A stretch of DNA of 64,000 bases from Pogona vitticeps (GCF_051106095.1 NC_135786.1:87642001-87706000); one strand, 5' to 3'. Shown: positions 49,330-63,216, numbered from the stretch's first letter. The notes: generated by a model from the letters alone, not told the origin. Numbers and translations: made by a program.

Positions 49330-49708
49330 GTGGAAAAGCAACACCTTCCGCCCAAGTGCCATCCCCGCTACCTTGGAGAGGGGAGGGAGCCCAAACCACC
49401 ACAGCAGTGGAGACAGAAAAGGAAGCAAAGGAGAAGCTCCCCGTTGGAAAAGAAAGGGAGGAGAAAAAGGTGGGAAAACTGGAACAGGATGGGAAAGAAG
49501 AAAAAGGGGGATACTATAAATAGAGTGGGGGAGTGAGAGAAGAAAAGTGGAGAGGCCAAGGAAGTACATAGAAACAAGGAAAGAAGGACAAGTACTACTC
49601 GAGCAATGATAATAGATTTGATTAGCAGTGGTTCTTAACCTTTTTGAAAGAAACGCCCCCTTGAGCCATTGAGGAAGTTATCATCGCCCACCCCGCGGTG
49701 ATGATATC

Positions 49709-49760
<52 letters not shown>

Positions 49761-50650
49761 GACACTTAAATCCAATGACCCCTGAAAACAAAATTCAATT
49801 CCAAGAAAATGAAATGCCCCCCAAAAGTAACATTTAATGATTTAGTTGCAAGCGAATTTTAAGACGCAAAAAGAAATATAAAAAGGGCATAAAAACAAAC
49901 CGCAATGCAGAAACTAAAAATTTCAAGACGAAAACTCTGAAACTAAATTAAGATTGGGGGAAAATATATATTCATGCGCATTGTAAAAAGGCTGCAGCCA
50001 TCTTCACAGGTTTGGCTTGCTCAAGCGCCCCCCTACCGCCCCCTTCTGCTCCAGCGCCCCCACGCCGCCCCTTTTCGTTCTAATGCCCCCCTGAAAAATG
50101 AAATCGCCCCCTGGGGGGCATTATTGCCCACGTTAAGAACCACTGGATTAGAGAACCCTTGGATTCAAGAGTGGGAAGAGGAGGCCAAGAGAAGGAGAAA
50201 TTATCACCCTCTCAGAAAGCCCTCTTACTTGGGGGAGTGTGAGAGTGGAGTAGAAACATAAGAGAAGAGAGAACCCAAACAGAGAAAACAGAGGAGAGAT
50301 AAATTGGAATGGAGACCCCCCACAGCAAAGCAGGAACACTGGGCCACGAGATGGTGGGGAACCACATCCACAGAGAAGACAGCCCAAGAAAGAGAGGGGT
50401 GGGGAGAAGACACATTGCCCCTAATGTACATGCTGTTGCCAGGGCACCCGAATGAGGTGCTGAACCAAAGGGGAAAAGATCCCAGAACTTGGGGAAGTTC
50501 AAAGTTTCTGAAGTTCATCCCATAAACTTTCCTCTCCATGTTGGAGGGGGAGGTGAAAACCGGATTGTTTTGAAACTGTTAATACAATGTTGAGTGGATA
50601 TCAATTAAAAGTTGATGATTTATTTGTCGAAGGGGAGGGAACAAAAGGGT
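49330..50650 (+). mobile_element. Decayed retroelement-like block, interrupted by a hAT element
   Basis: A purine-rich plus strand with Glu/Lys/Arg-rich coding-like pattern on both sides of the hAT insertion (49626-50145). It ends near TCAATTAAAAGTTGATGATT. It resembles 32890-33730 in composition and several motifs. Family unassigned, old and broken. The hAT insertion is younger. Confidence 0.35.
49626..50145. mobile_element. hAT nonautonomous element, copy 2
   Basis: The same ends as copy 1 (CAGTGGTTCTTAACC and GTTAAGAACCACTG) and nearly the same interior, including AAGCGAATTTTAAGACGCAA and the C-rich end. GATTAG is repeated at both junctions (49620-49625 and 50146-50151), a shortened or mutated 8-bp duplication. 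It is shorter than copy 1 mainly because its (TTTA)n run is shorter. Confidence 0.88.
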
Positions 50651-50915
50651 ATGTGTGTAGCTGAATTCTCACAGCCTGGTATTTATTCCCCCACCCCTCC
50701 ACAGCAAACATATAAAGCTGCTATCAGGTATTCTGCTTGTTAATGTGCGCTTCTTGTAAGGGGGCCTGTGATACACTGTTAGTTAATACAGTATTATGAT
50801 TAGATTCAAAACTATGCCATGAAGATCACAGTCAATGGGAGGTAGGAATACAAGCTCTCAAATGGAAGAAAAATCCTAATTCTAGTACTCCTATACAAGG
50901 AACACCTACAGATTA

Positions 50916-51236
<321 letters not shown>

Positions 51237-51436
51237 TTAAAAGCATGCATACAATCATTGATATGAACTGCTCCCATGTAGGAGAAGATAGTCAACTTGT
51301 AATATGTAACTGAGGCGCTGATGTGTGAATTAAGCGGTGCACTATCAATTGCGTGACAATTCAATTATGTAAATAGGTTAATCCTCCAGATGGTGATGGA
51401 CCAACTCTCATCAGCCCAAGCAGCATTCCCAAAGGA

Positions 51437-51464
51437 AATTCTCAGCTGACAGCAGCTGAGAATT
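51437..51464. repeat. Perfect 12-bp-arm hairpin
   Basis: AATTCTCAGCTG and CAGCTGAGAATT flank a 4-base loop, ACAG. It lies within a decayed CCAGATGTTG/ACTCTCATCA-type squamate repeat fragment. Confidence 0.85.
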
Positions 51465-52209
51465 ACAGTTTCCACATTCCTGCTTTAAACTTAAGCTAAG
51501 CTATTCCTTTCAAGGCAAAATGAAAAGGAAAACAACAATAAATAACATTGATTTAAGAGAAAAGTTCCACCCTCAAACCAGACATCATGGTCACACTGAA
51601 GATTTAAAAAACCAATCAAACCACATCAGCCAAGTTTTGAAACAAAATGTGGTGTTGTACCTATAACACATATACAACTTGTAGAGTAAGTAAATGGTAG
51701 ATTCTTTCATGATCTGTAGATCTGAATTTGTTTCTAGTTTTTATTTGTATATTAACAGTAGTAACTTAAAATACAAAATAAAACACCATACCAGACTAAG
51801 TATGAGGATTGTCAGAAGAGTGTCAAAATATTTAACACTGCATGAAGCTATACAGAAACAAGGTGCTGCATAGATCATGCCTTTTCATAAAATACTTACT
51901 AAAAAGAGGAATTTAATCCAATTTAATCCAAACCTTGACAGTCAAAACCTTGACAGAACCTTCCAGAAAGCACAGCTGGAGGACTGCAGGAACTACAGCA
52001 TACTCCAAAAAAGGTCAAGTGTCACTTAACCTTTCAAACCACAATATTCTGAATACATAGGGAGGGCCATGTTACTGTATCAGCTGTGTGGGTACAATCT
52101 GATTTTTCAAAGTTTAAAACCCTTTCAGATCAGAATCCAGACTAGGATAATGCGTTTCTTAGGCCAGTCCACAGGAAACAAAAAATGTTTCCAAGAGCAA
52201 GATGCGAAG

Positions 52210-52214
<5 letters not shown>

Positions 52215-52276
<62 letters not shown>

Positions 52277-52297
52277 CCGTCCGTCCGTCGGTCCGTA
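52215..52297. repeat. (CT)n(GT)n(CCGT)n microsatellite
   Basis: About 47 bp of CT, then a short GT run, then four to five CCGT-like units. It lies about 150 bp past the exon 1 donor of C1orf52. Confidence 0.97.
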
Positions 52298-52420
52298 GGA
52301 GGGTCTAGCAGCAGCTGATCCGAAGGGTTGGAGGTTACACGCACAACACAACAGTCTTTCCCCCCCCCGCGCCGCCTCCGGAGCAGAACCGACCCCTGGC
52401 AGAGCCCCCCCCCAGCCCTA

Positions 52421-52966
<546 letters not shown>

Positions 52967-53502
52967 TCATTGAGAAGTCGCAGGTGATTTCCCCCCCCCC
53001 ACACACACACACACACCCCAGGTCCAAAAGCTGGGAACGTTGAGATTTCCCGCCCGCCGAGCCCGTGCTTACCGTTTGCAAATCTTAATGCATTAAAACG
53101 AGTGCATTCATTAATTGCATTAATTGAAATCGCGGAGGAAAAGGGGGGGAACTGCTTTGTTATTTTGCCTTCCTTTTTTTAAAGGACCCTTTCCATGCCT
53201 TCTCAGAAGTGGCACAGTGACCTCTATCGCGATGGCTCTGCTGCCTTAAGAGATTTCACAGGGGGGGTTGCTGGATGAAGTCAGGAGGGACATTTGTAGG
53301 TCACCTTGAACTCAGTAGGGAAAGGCAGAACATACCCTGTTTCCCGGAAAATAAGACCTAACCTGAAAATAAGCCCTAGTATGATTTTTCAGGATGCTTG
53401 TAATATAAGCCCTACCCCCAAAATAAGCCACAGTTAAGTGAAACCCTTTGTGCCCTACACTGGGAAGCCCAAAGAACTATCTGACCTAGAAGGTATTTTA
53501 AA

Positions 53503-54192
53503 TACAGTGGGACCCCATCTCCACTGAGGATTGGTTACAAGCCCCCATGGATACTGAAAACCATTGATAATAGTGAACACTAGAGAAAAGAGCATGGTAA
53601 AAGGGAAAAACAAAAAGAGGGGAAAATTTTTTAACAAACAGTACCAGAACTAGCCAATTGAGGACGCCAAAGACCATACTATGCATTTTTCACTAATAAG
53701 TACAGCAGGGGTCTCAAACATGCGGCCTGGGGGCCATTTGCGGCCCCCCAGATGATAGTTTGTGGCCCTCGCCTTGCCTGCCCCCCCAAAGCGCCCACAC
53801 ATCCTCTGCTGTCAAGAGTAAAAAAAAGCCTTGCCTCGCTCGCCGGCTCTCTCCCAAGACAGCACCTCTTGCACCCTCCATCCAGAACTGCAGCCTGCCA
53901 GCCAGCCCACCTGTCTGTCGGCAAAGGAAACTCCTGGGCGGCTTCCTCAGGCTCTTGCTCCCCTTGGCGGAAAATCTGATACGGCCCAGCCTCACCCAGA
54001 CTCTGTCTCTAGCGGCCCCCAGGTAAATTGAGTTTAAAACCCCTGAAGTACAGTATTCACAGGTGTCTGGCTCTCTATTTAATACAGTACATGTGAAAAT
54101 AGCTTTTTTCTGAATTTCTGATTTTAATATTTTCAGACGTGGGTAAGTGAAACAGCGTATACTAATCCCATGGATATGGGGGTCTTACTGTA
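53503..54192. mobile_element. Tigger-like element interrupted by a hAT element
   Basis: The ends TACAGTGGGACCCC and GGGGGTCTTACTGTA are inverted and bounded by TA. Inner parts carry the CCATGGATA theme known from Tigger/MER2-type repeats. Without the inserted hAT (53706-54045 plus duplication) the element is about 342 bp, without transposase. Confidence 0.7.
53706..54045. mobile_element. hAT nonautonomous element nested in the Tigger-like element
   Basis: The ends CAGGGGTCTCAAAC and GTTTAAAACCCCTG form inverted repeats. The exact 8-bp duplication AAGTACAG flanks it (53698-53705 and 54046-54053). The interior starts TGCGGCCTGGGGGCCATTTG, typical of this hAT group. 340 bp, no transposase. A long minus-strand frame inside is not a gene. 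Confidence 0.92.
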
Positions 54193-55033
54193 TCTTATTA
54201 TAATTTTAGTTCAGTTGACTTTTTTTTTCTCTTCGGATTTGGGAACATAAATTTTCTGGATGTTGCTGGGCTGCAACTGCCATTTCATGAGGGATGATGG
54301 GACTTGCAAACACATTGTCTGCCCCCCCCCCCATCCTGAATATACTGCAACTCAGGACAATACTTCATATGCATTTGATGTAACAACCTTTAAGCTATGA
54401 CAGCTTATACTCTTTATGGTGTTTGAAGACATTTTTCTGTTTCTTCTTTTAGTTTAACGCAACTAATACATCCTACTTCAGAGCTGCTCAGATGATGGAT
54501 TCAGGAAAAGAGATATACTGTATAAGTACAACCTTGAGCTGTTTAAGAACGCACTTCACAAAGAAACAGCAGCACCCTATCTAAATTGAACCGTTTTTAA
54601 AAAACAGTTGCCAGATTTGCCACTAGACTTAGTACTTACAAGTTTTGCAATACCTCTTTTGCAACTACACCCATGTTATTTCCTGTATAGCAATGCATAT
54701 TCCAAGTTTGGTTTTGCCATTTGATTTTGCATACAACTGACTATTCGGATTCCTCCCAATTTCCTGATTCTGCATATAATTCCCAACTCTTTCTGGATTT
54801 GAAACGCCAAAATTTAGTCGTGCAAGGAAGGGCACACTTGGCCATACCAAGTAATGTAAAGAAAGGAAAAAATAGTGGGACCAGCAGTTATTATGGGAAG
54901 CTTTGATTCTTGTACTAAGAAGAATACTCTGTCTTCAACAAAGCAGCTGTTACTCTGTTGCACTACAGTCCACTAGAGCTTTGATAGCAATACATTTTCC
55001 ATGAATAGTCTCAGAATAACCAAACCTGATGTA

Positions 55034-57015
55034 GTTGTTGTTGTTTAGTCGTTTGGTCGTGTCTGACTCTTCGTGACCCCATGGACCAGAGCACGGCAGG
55101 CCCTCCTGTCTTCCACAGCCTCCAGAGTTGGGTCAAATTCATGTTTGTTGCTTCGATGACACTGTCCAACCATCTCATCCTCTGTCGTCCCCTTCTCCTC
55201 CTGCCTTCATACTTTCCTAACATCAGCATTTTTTCCAGGGAGTCTTCTCTTCTCATGAGATGGCCAAAGTATTGGAGCCTCAGCTTCAGGATCTGTCTTT
55301 CCAGTGAGCACTCAGGGTTGATTTCCTTCAGAATGGATCGGTTTGTTTTCCTTGCAGTCCAGGGGACTCTCAAGAGCCTCCTCCAGCACGACAGTTCAAA
55401 AGCATCAATTCTTTGGTGTTCAGCTTTCTTTATGATCCAGCTCTCATTTCCATACATCACTACAGGAAAAACCTTAGCTTTGACTATGCCGACATTTGTT
55501 GGCAAGGTGATGTGCTTTTTAAGCTGCTGTCGAGGTTTGTCATCACTTTCCTCCCAAAAAGCAGGCGTCTTTTAATTTTGTGGCTGCTGTCACTATCTGC
55601 AGTGATCATGGAGCCCAAGAAAGTAAAATCTGTCACTGCCTCCATAGCTTCTGCTTCTGTTTGCCAGGAGGTGATGGGACCAGTGGCCATGGTCTTAGTT
55701 TTTTTTTTTTTTATGTTGAGCTTCAGATCGTTTTTTGCACTCTCCTCTTTCACCCTCATTAAGAAGTTCTTTAATTTCTCCTCACTTTCTGCCATCAGAG
55801 TAGTATCATCTGCATATCTGAGGTTGTTGATATTTCTTCCAACTCTCTTAATTCCGGCTTGGGAGTCATCCAGTCCAGCCTTTCGTATGATGCATTCTGC
55901 ATATAAGTTAAATAAGCAGGGGGACAATATACAGCCTTGTCGTACTCCTTTCCTAATTTTGAACCAATCAATTGTTCCATATCCAGTTCTAACTGTTGCT
56001 TCCTGTCCCACGTATAGGTTTCTCAGGAGATAGATAAGGTGCTCAGGCACTCCCATTTCCTTGAAGATTTGCCATAGTTTGCTGTGGTCCACACAGTCAA
56101 AGGCTTTTGCATAGTCAATGAAGCAGAAATAGATATTTTTCTGGAACTCTCTGGCTTTCTCTACAATCCAGCGCATGTTAGCAATTTGGTCTCTAGTTCC
56201 TCTGCCCCCTCGGAATCCAGCTTGTACTTCTGGGCGTTCTCGGTCCACATACTGCTGAAGCCTGCCTTGTAGGATTTTGACCATAACCTTGCTAGCGTGT
56301 GAAATGAGTGCAATTGTACAGTGGTTGGAGCATTCTTTGCATTGCCGTTCTTTGGGATAGGGATGTAGACTGATCTTTTCCAGTCCTCTGGCCACTGTTG
56401 AGTTTTCCAAATTTGCTGGCATATTGAATGTAGCACCTTAACAGTGTCATCTTTTAAGGTTTTAAATAGTTCGACTGGAATGCCATCACCTCCACTGGCC
56501 TTGTTGTTAGCCAGGCTTTCTAAGGCCCACTTGACTTCACTCTCCAGGATGTCTGGCTCAAGGTCAGCAACCACACTATCTGGGTTGTCCAGGGTATCCA
56601 AATCTTTCTGCTATAATTCCTCTGTGTATTCATGCCACCTCTTGTCTTGTGCTTCTGTTAGGTCCCTACCATTTTTGTCCTTTATCATGTTTATCTTTGC
56701 ACAAAATGTCCCTTTAATATCTCCAATTTTCCTGAACAGATCTCTGGTTTTCCCATTTCTATTATTTTCCTCTGTTTCTTTGCACTGTTCATTTAAGAAG
56801 GCCCTCTTGTCTCTCCTTTCTATTCTTTGGAAGTCTGCATTCAATTTTCTGTAACTTTCCCTATCTCCCTTACATTTGGTTCCCCTTCTCCTCTCTACTA
56901 TTTCTAAGGCCTCGTTGGACAGCCACTTTGCTTTCTTGCATTTCCTTCTCTTTGGGATGGTTTTTGTTGCTGCCTCCTGTACAATGTTACGAGCCTCTAT
57001 CCAAAGTTCTCAAAC
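55034..57015 (-). mobile_element. RTE/BovB LINE, 5'-truncated
   Basis: On the minus strand, from 57015 leftwards, the linker and reverse transcriptase of BovB can be read: SESEVKWALESLANNKASGGD-type linker, AGFRGGRGTRDQIANMRWI, FIDYAKAFDCVDHSKLW, VRQGCILSPCLFNLYAE and the catalytic NLRYADDTTLMAES near 55810. The C-terminus is RLQYFGHLMRREDSLEK, then GRQRMRWLDSVIEATNM. It ends in the usual GAGTCAGACACGACC-type tail and (CAA)n. The endonuclease half is absent through truncation. The coding region falls into at least three frames with an in-frame stop near 56610, so the copy is inactive. It is the longest LINE in the window. Confidence 0.93.
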
Positions 57016-59983
57016 ACTGATGACATCCACATATTTCTCCCCTTATTGTATAATGATATGTTAAGACTGTAATATCATGCTGCCTACTAATCATGAAGAA
57101 TTATGGCCACATTTTCTTTGATTTTGAATACTTACATAATGGATCCTTCCCTATACTGTAATACTGCCTTTCATTATCCACATTCAAAATGTACTCATTT
57201 ATACCCAGGAGAACTCCTTGAATGGAAAATGGATTTGCAAATACACTAGTCAGTGAAAACTTTCAGGCTACTTCAGAAGACTGTAAAGAAGCTGGGTGGT
57301 CTTACCTTGAAACTAATCAAAGCTGATAACTATGGGTATTGCCAGTTTAATATTTATTCTGGTGGTATGAGAAAGGTTTTCCTTCCAAAGCACAAAAATG
57401 AGACAGAGGGTCTGTCTATTATAGGATTCTGTTTCAAGCTGAAACCACACAGATTTTCCCAAAAATTCCACAGACTGGTCACAAAGGTGTCAATCCTCTT
57501 TGTTGTATACTCCTAGTATGATACTGATAGTAAACTACCTGTGTATGAAGTTTCTGTTTAGTATCAAGACTTATATAGAAATGTTTTCGTTGTAGATCAA
57601 TTTGGTTAAATCTATAAAATTTACTTTAGAAGCACCAAAAAGGCTCTATGCCAGATATAGCTACTTTTCAAGTATTGACTCAAAAGAAATAATCTGCAAA
57701 AACTTTAAGGAAAACATGAAGTAGAAGCCAAAGTCAGCATGAGACTACACTAGCAAATTATAATTTTTAAATGTATCAACTGAGTTCATTGGGAATTAAT
57801 AATTCTCAAGTGGCCCGTGAACTCTACAAGAAAAACAGGAAACATTTGTGGGCAATTGCACAGACAAAACAACTTTTCAGTTCAGCAATTTCCTATAAAA
57901 GCTTTTGTTGTACTTTCGAAAGGCTTAGGTTTTAAACATCCAGGATATAATATCTTCCAAAGATCTTCATTTAATACAGCAGTAGCAGTAACTGTTTGCA
58001 ATTTACATGGTAGCAGAATTAAGAAAACGTCTTGGCAGTTGTATGCACACACACATACAATGTTAATTTGTTCCAGCAAAATCGCTGTAGAACGAAAACG
58101 TGGTAAAGCGAAAATTAAAAAGCCATTGAAACGTATTAAAACCTGGTTAATGCGTTCCAATCGGCTAAGAACTCACCATCCAGCGAAGATCCTCCATAGT
58201 GGCAGCCATTTTCGGGTGTCTGTGCAGCGAAAAATGGCTCCTAAACAGAGCAGGGAGCCATTTTGAGCACCCAGCGGCCATTTTTAAAACCCGATGATCA
58301 GCTGTTTTGATCATCGGGAAGTGAAAATCGGTTCCCGAAACATGGAACCAATCATCGGGCAGCAAAACCCCCCCATTCAAAATGTTGTTTTGCGATCGCT
58401 TTTGCGATCGCAAAAACCTCGTCATAATGCGGATTCGTTAAACGGAGCGCCCGTCTTGCGAGGCACCACTGTAATATGGGATCATGTACACAAGAAAGGA
58501 AAAATCCTTCATGTAATTCTAATCCATAGGTAGCCACAAAGCTTTTCAGAAGAAGACAATGCTCTATAATGGTGGAATCATCGGCTCAGTACACAGGATT
58601 TTCTTATAATTCAATAATATTTTGAGAAGGCCATCAAAAGCAAACTTGTGATCTAACACTTCTCCAGAAGTATGAGTGGAGGTAAGCTGTGGGTCAATCA
58701 CACTGTTGGGGAATAGAACAGACACCAAATCAGCCTGAGCTTAAGACAGGCCTAGTGTATTCTCAAGCAAGCAGCAACTTGCTCTCCCTGCAAGAAGAGT
58801 GAAAAGACTGGGCTTAAATTCCACACACACCTATTTGAAGCCAGTTCCACTGAACTGAATGGAACTTAAATCTGAGGGGAAAAATGCACAAGTCAAAGCT
58901 TTTAATATGACTGAACCTGATACTTTATTGCACCTTTTAATCCAATGGCTTGTGAAAGAAAAATACCATGTATAATAAATGTATCTCAAGACACCACCAC
59001 CTTCCTGTGGCTATGATATGATATTAATGTTAAATTCTTAAAGGCACTTCTTCCCTGAGGTCCAGAAATTGGGCACAACAAATTTTATAGCAGAAAATTT
59101 GAAAAAGCACAGCAAATAGCTAAACAAAGTGCAGTGATGCTATTTGGATTATGCCCAGATTGTGACTATTGTTTTAAAACTGTATTCATCTGACATTTCA
59201 AAAACTATCACATTTTCATCAGGTCAATGTTCACATGTAATTCAGTAGTATACATTCACAAAAAAAAACTAGCAACAGTATGAAAGTGGGGGTAAAGGCC
59301 CAGAATGTAATGAATCCTGCCTGGAAAGCTACTCACAAATACTAGTTACAAGTCTGTTATGAAAAAATAAGCCCCCTTTCCTATCACTTATCCATAAGTT
59401 ACCACCCACCCTCTGCCATGGAGATCATCCTACCTATATTTGCATGGTCGAGGTAAGCTCCACCAAGTTCAAGCAGACATATTCCAGAGAAATTTAATGA
59501 TATTATATGTTCCTTATATTGACATTGGAAAGAATATGAAAGTTAAGTGGGCTGCAGTCAAAGCCTACAACAAGAAGACTTTCTGGTCTTTTAAGTACCA
59601 CAATTTTAATATTTTTTTTTCTGCAACAGACTAACATAGCTACTCTTGGAAATAGAATTTTGACCTTTGTTAACTTTGGTAAAGTTAAAGTTTAGCCTTG
59701 CTAAACACACCCTTAAAGTTTTCTTGAAGAAGAACTGAAACAGAATTACTCAGAAAAACATGTCTTATCCCAGCATTAATCACTTACCACTACAAGAAAT
59801 ACAGAAGTTGTTCACAGGAATGAGAAAAGGAGAGCTCCCATATAGACTACTGAGCAATCTGAATGCACATGTGCATACTGTTACAAACCAAAAATACTTT
59901 TTTCGTGTGAGGATTCCTTTACTTAGGCTAGTTAAGGATAATGAAATGCCTTGTCTTATCATGTGGCATTTCATATAATAGAA
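57016..59983. other. Intergenic stretch right of the BovB LINE
   Basis: AT-rich and unique-looking apart from the Tigger-like element at 58060-58471. Near 59600 a piece of a common amniote repeat is present (CTGCAACAGACTAACATAGC); a reversed piece of the same repeat lies near 60765. No gene recognised. Confidence 0.6.
58060..58471. mobile_element. Tigger-like element, reverse copy of the 2960 family
   Basis: The right end GCGAGGCACCACTG followed by TA matches the 2960-3379 family. So do the interior blocks AATGGCTCC/GGAGCCATT and GATCATCGGGAAG. The left terminal repeat is badly decayed, so that limit is approximate. Confidence 0.65.
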
Positions 59984-60590
59984 TAATGAAGTTGGAAGGG
60001 GCCTATAAGGCCATTCAAATCCAACCCCCTGCTCAATGCAGCATTCCCAATCAAAGGATATTTGCCGGGTGCTTATCTAAATTTCTCTTGAATGCCTCCA
60101 GTGTTGGAGCACTCACCACCTCTGACTAACTGATTCTATCGCAATACTGCTCTAAGTTAGGAAATTTTTCCTGATATTCAATTGAAATCTGTTAACTTGA
60201 GCTCATTGTTGTGTGTCCTACACTCTGGGTGGATTGAGATGAGATCCTACCCCTGCTCAGAATGACAGTCTTTCAATTATATGAAAAGTGCTATCGTATC
60301 TCCCCTCAGTCTTCTTTTCTCAAAGCAAAACATGTCCTGTTCTTTCAGCCTTTGCTCATAGGGCTTGGTTTCCTGTCCCCTGATCATCCTTGTTGCCCTT
60401 CTCTTGAACTTGATCCAATTTGTCAGCATCCTTCTTGAAGTGTGGTGTCCAGAACTGGACATAATACTCAAGATGAGGCCTAACCAGTGCCAAATCAAGG
60501 GGAACTAGTGCTTCATGGGATTTGGAGACAATAATTCTGTTAATGCAGCCTAAAACAACATTTGCTTTTGTATTTATTTTTGAATACTAG
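59984..60590 (-). repeat. CR1-like LINE fragment
   Basis: On the minus strand a frame reads [20 protein letters not shown], then [20 protein letters not shown], the hallmark of the CR1 ORF2 C-terminus. The plus-strand blocks GGCCTAACCAGTGCC and GTTGGAAGGGGCCTATAAGG belong to the 3' part and flank of such copies. Diverged, with an open frame of about 70 codons. Confidence 0.7.
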
Positions 60591-61209
60591 GCAGCAAGGC
60601 ACAAATTGAAACTTACATCCAATATAATTAAAGTAAATGAAAGAAATTCTTACGCATTCTTTTTTCTATAATGATCACAATTTTCCTTTGGTAGTAAATT
60701 GCATGAGAGCAATTAACCAACAGTATAACTCACTTAACTAGTTTTTGGAGTTGTAGCTGTGTTAGTCTGTGCGAGTATTTAAAAAAGAAATACAAAAGAA
60801 AAGCCAAAGGAGAGAGAAAAAGACATTGTGGCACTTTAGAGATTAACCGCGGTATTTTAATGTAAACTTTTGTGGAACATAATCCTCCTTCGGTCACTTA
60901 AGTAGAAATAAAAAATGATATCTTAGTAATCAACGTCTGAGCAAGATTCAAGAATTATTAAGTAAAATGGATCTAAAGGTGAAGAACAGAACCATATTAA
61001 TGCTCTTTTAATTTAAACTTAATACAACTAGTGCACTTTTTGATAGAATTTATGAAATCCTCTTTCAAATACTTTGTTCAGCACAACTTTTCCTACAGTA
61101 TATTTTCAAATGGGACGAGAATCCCCTTAAAAGATGCTCTACACATGCTTACTTCAGAGTAAGCCTGCTGAACTAAATGGCACTTCTAAGTAGGCATGCC
61201 TATGACTTA

Positions 61210-62210
61210 CAGTAGTGCCTTGACTTACGAACGTCCCAACCTATGAACACTTTGAGTTACGAACAGCTCCGTCCACAAAATTTTGCTTTGACTTGCGAAC
61301 AGAGCTTCGACTTATGAACGAAAAAGAAAAATGTGGGGAAGGTGGGAAATTTGAACTTCCAGTCAACCGTTGGCCAGTGAAGAGGCTGCTCGTCTGTTAC
61401 CTCATTCGCCCCAGGAGTTAGAGAGTGTGGATACAGAGAGAGACTTCAGACTGCCTGGTACTGTACTGGTATGGACTGTATTTTTTTTGGCTTTTTTTTA
61501 TTTTTGACTTTCTTTTTTAAACAGAGAGACTGCCTGTTCTGGGTGAGTACACTGTATTTACTGTACAGGGGGGTTGGGCTAGGTGGGGGGTTATGTTTCT
61601 GTGCTGGCTGTTGGTTTTAAAATCAGAAAACTGTTTGCAAAGGTCTGGCTGGCTGTTGTGCTCTAAAGCTAAGTGACCTCTCTTTTGTTGGTGTTGGTGG
61701 GTGGGTTTAAAAGGTGCTTGGTTTGTTTTAAAATGTGTTTTGTTAAAAAGTTCCTTGGTTTAAAATGTGTTGTTGTAAAATGTGTGGGTTTAAAATGTGT
61801 TTTAGACTCCAAACTCTCTTCCCCGCCCCGTCTTTTCTCTCTGTCTTAAAAGCACAAACCTTTGTTTGAGGGGTCTGTGTGCCCGTGATTACCTTCTTTC
61901 TTTCTTTTTTCCCCATTGTTCCCTCCCTCCCTCCTTTCCTGCCCTTTTTTTAACCTATGTTCATCTTAGGTTAAAAGAAGAAAAATTCTCCCCCTAGTGG
62001 TAGAGGACAGATTAACCAGTTTTGCTTTAGTTTCTATGGGAACTAATGCTTTGACTTACAAACCGTGCCTCAACATAAGAACAAAAACAGCTGGAACAGA
62101 TTAATCAGGTTTCAGTGCATTCCTATGGGAAATGCTGGTTTGACTTACACACTTTTTGGCTTACGAACATCTTCTGGGACGGATTAAGTTCGTAGGTCAA
62201 GGCAGCACTG
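61210..62210. mobile_element. Tigger-like nonautonomous element, about 1.0 kb
   Basis: The ends CAGTAGTGCCTTGACTTACG and CGTAGGTCAAGGCAGCACTG are inverted. TA is clear on the left and altered on the right. Subterminal repeats of TTCGACTTATGAACG type are present. There is no transposase. The interior at about 61328-61460 resembles 4046-4170 inside a different element family. Confidence 0.75.
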
Positions 62211-62469
62211 TGCTGTAAATTGCAATAATCAATGAATGCAGCATAATGAACCGAATATGTAATAATGGAACAGATATCATTTTAGTTTTTTAAAAAACTA
62301 AAATACTTATTGGATGCAGTCAGCTATTTCTCAGTCAGGTTGCTCAATATTTTCTTGGTCCAGTCTAACTTTACTAAAAATCTTTTTTTTTGGGGGGGGG
62401 GGGGAGGGGGCTGCAAAACTGTACAAGGCACCTAAGCACAGTATTACTATTTAAACCTAAGGACAAAGA
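62211..62469 (-). other. BCL10: BCL10 3' UTR (part) or downstream flank
   Basis: AT-rich sequence directly after the BCL10 stop in the direction of transcription. No polyadenylation hexamer was seen here, so the 3' UTR may run on into the Tigger-like element. Confidence 0.4.
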
Positions 62470-62831
62470 TCACTGTGGAACCAGTGAGCGGGATCTTAGA
62501 GGCTGGAAGGCACTGTCACTTGAGGAGGTACATGTTTCCTCTTGTTCATTTTGCAGCTGTGGTGGCAGAGCTGGTGCTCCAGAATCCCCAGGTCCAGGAA
62601 GATTAGCGGAGAAAATGGAATTTTCCATGTTTCCAACCTCCGTAATGGGTAAATTCATGGAACAAAGAGAAGTGGCAGATGCAAACGCTGCTGTTGTATA
62701 CTCTTCTGGCTGAAGAAAGGTGGCTTCTCTGTCTTTCCGGCTTTCAGAGATATTTGATTCATTTGACTGTGACCTAGAGAAATTGTTTGTTTGCTCACAG
62801 ACTGAAGCCATGCAGCTGCTACAGCTCAGAC
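62470..62831 (-). CDS. BCL10: BCL10, last coding exon
   Basis: BCL10 is the CARD-containing adaptor that joins CARMA/CARD11-type scaffolds to MALT1 and drives NF-kB activation after antigen-receptor and other signals. This exon encodes the Ser/Thr-rich region after the CARD, about 119 residues. The acceptor TTTTTATTCTACAG precedes 62831, and the exon begins with the last two bases of a Gly codon. It reads GLSCSSCMASV...NNFSRS, matching human GLKCSSC...NNLSRS. Then come NLPITEVGNMENSIFS and PGPGDSGAPALPPQL (human LPRPGDPGAPPLPPDL), ending PLRSRSLVPQ (human PLRSRTVSRQ) and TGA. The CARD is encoded by upstream exons beyond the right edge. The serine-rich segment corresponds to the phosphorylated part of mammalian BCL10. 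Confidence 0.95.
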
Positions 62832-63112
62832 CTGTAGAATAAAAAGAAAAAACATTAAATAAATTACATAAAGTAGTTTTTTTTATCATTTTGCTTTTTG
62901 AAAATTGTATACAATAGATTATTATATATTACAAGTTTGGGGATCACTTTGCAAACCATTTTTTCTTTTCAGGAATACAAATGCTTCCATGAACAAAATT
63001 ATTTGTTTCCCCAATTGTATCTTCACATGACATTAAAGGTTCTTTTGAAGTTCAAGGAGGAGCGCAGACTCCTCAAATGGCCCTTGGGACATCAGACAAA
63101 CCTCTCCTCCCC

Positions 63113-63216
<104 letters not shown>

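Larger units (their letters stand above)
53100..55033. other. Intergenic stretch left of the BovB LINE
   Basis: No gene seen. It begins as AT-rich unique sequence. At 53332-53440 is a piece of a widespread repeat (CCCTGTTTCCCGGAAAATAA, AATAAGCCCTAGTATGATTT). The nested Tigger-like and hAT elements follow at 53503-54192, then AT-rich sequence without assignable features. Confidence 0.6.

Noticed and set aside
53679-54031. Frames of 60-93 codons on both strands near 53.8 kb
   Set aside because: They lie inside the nonautonomous hAT element with its exact 8-bp duplication; not genes.
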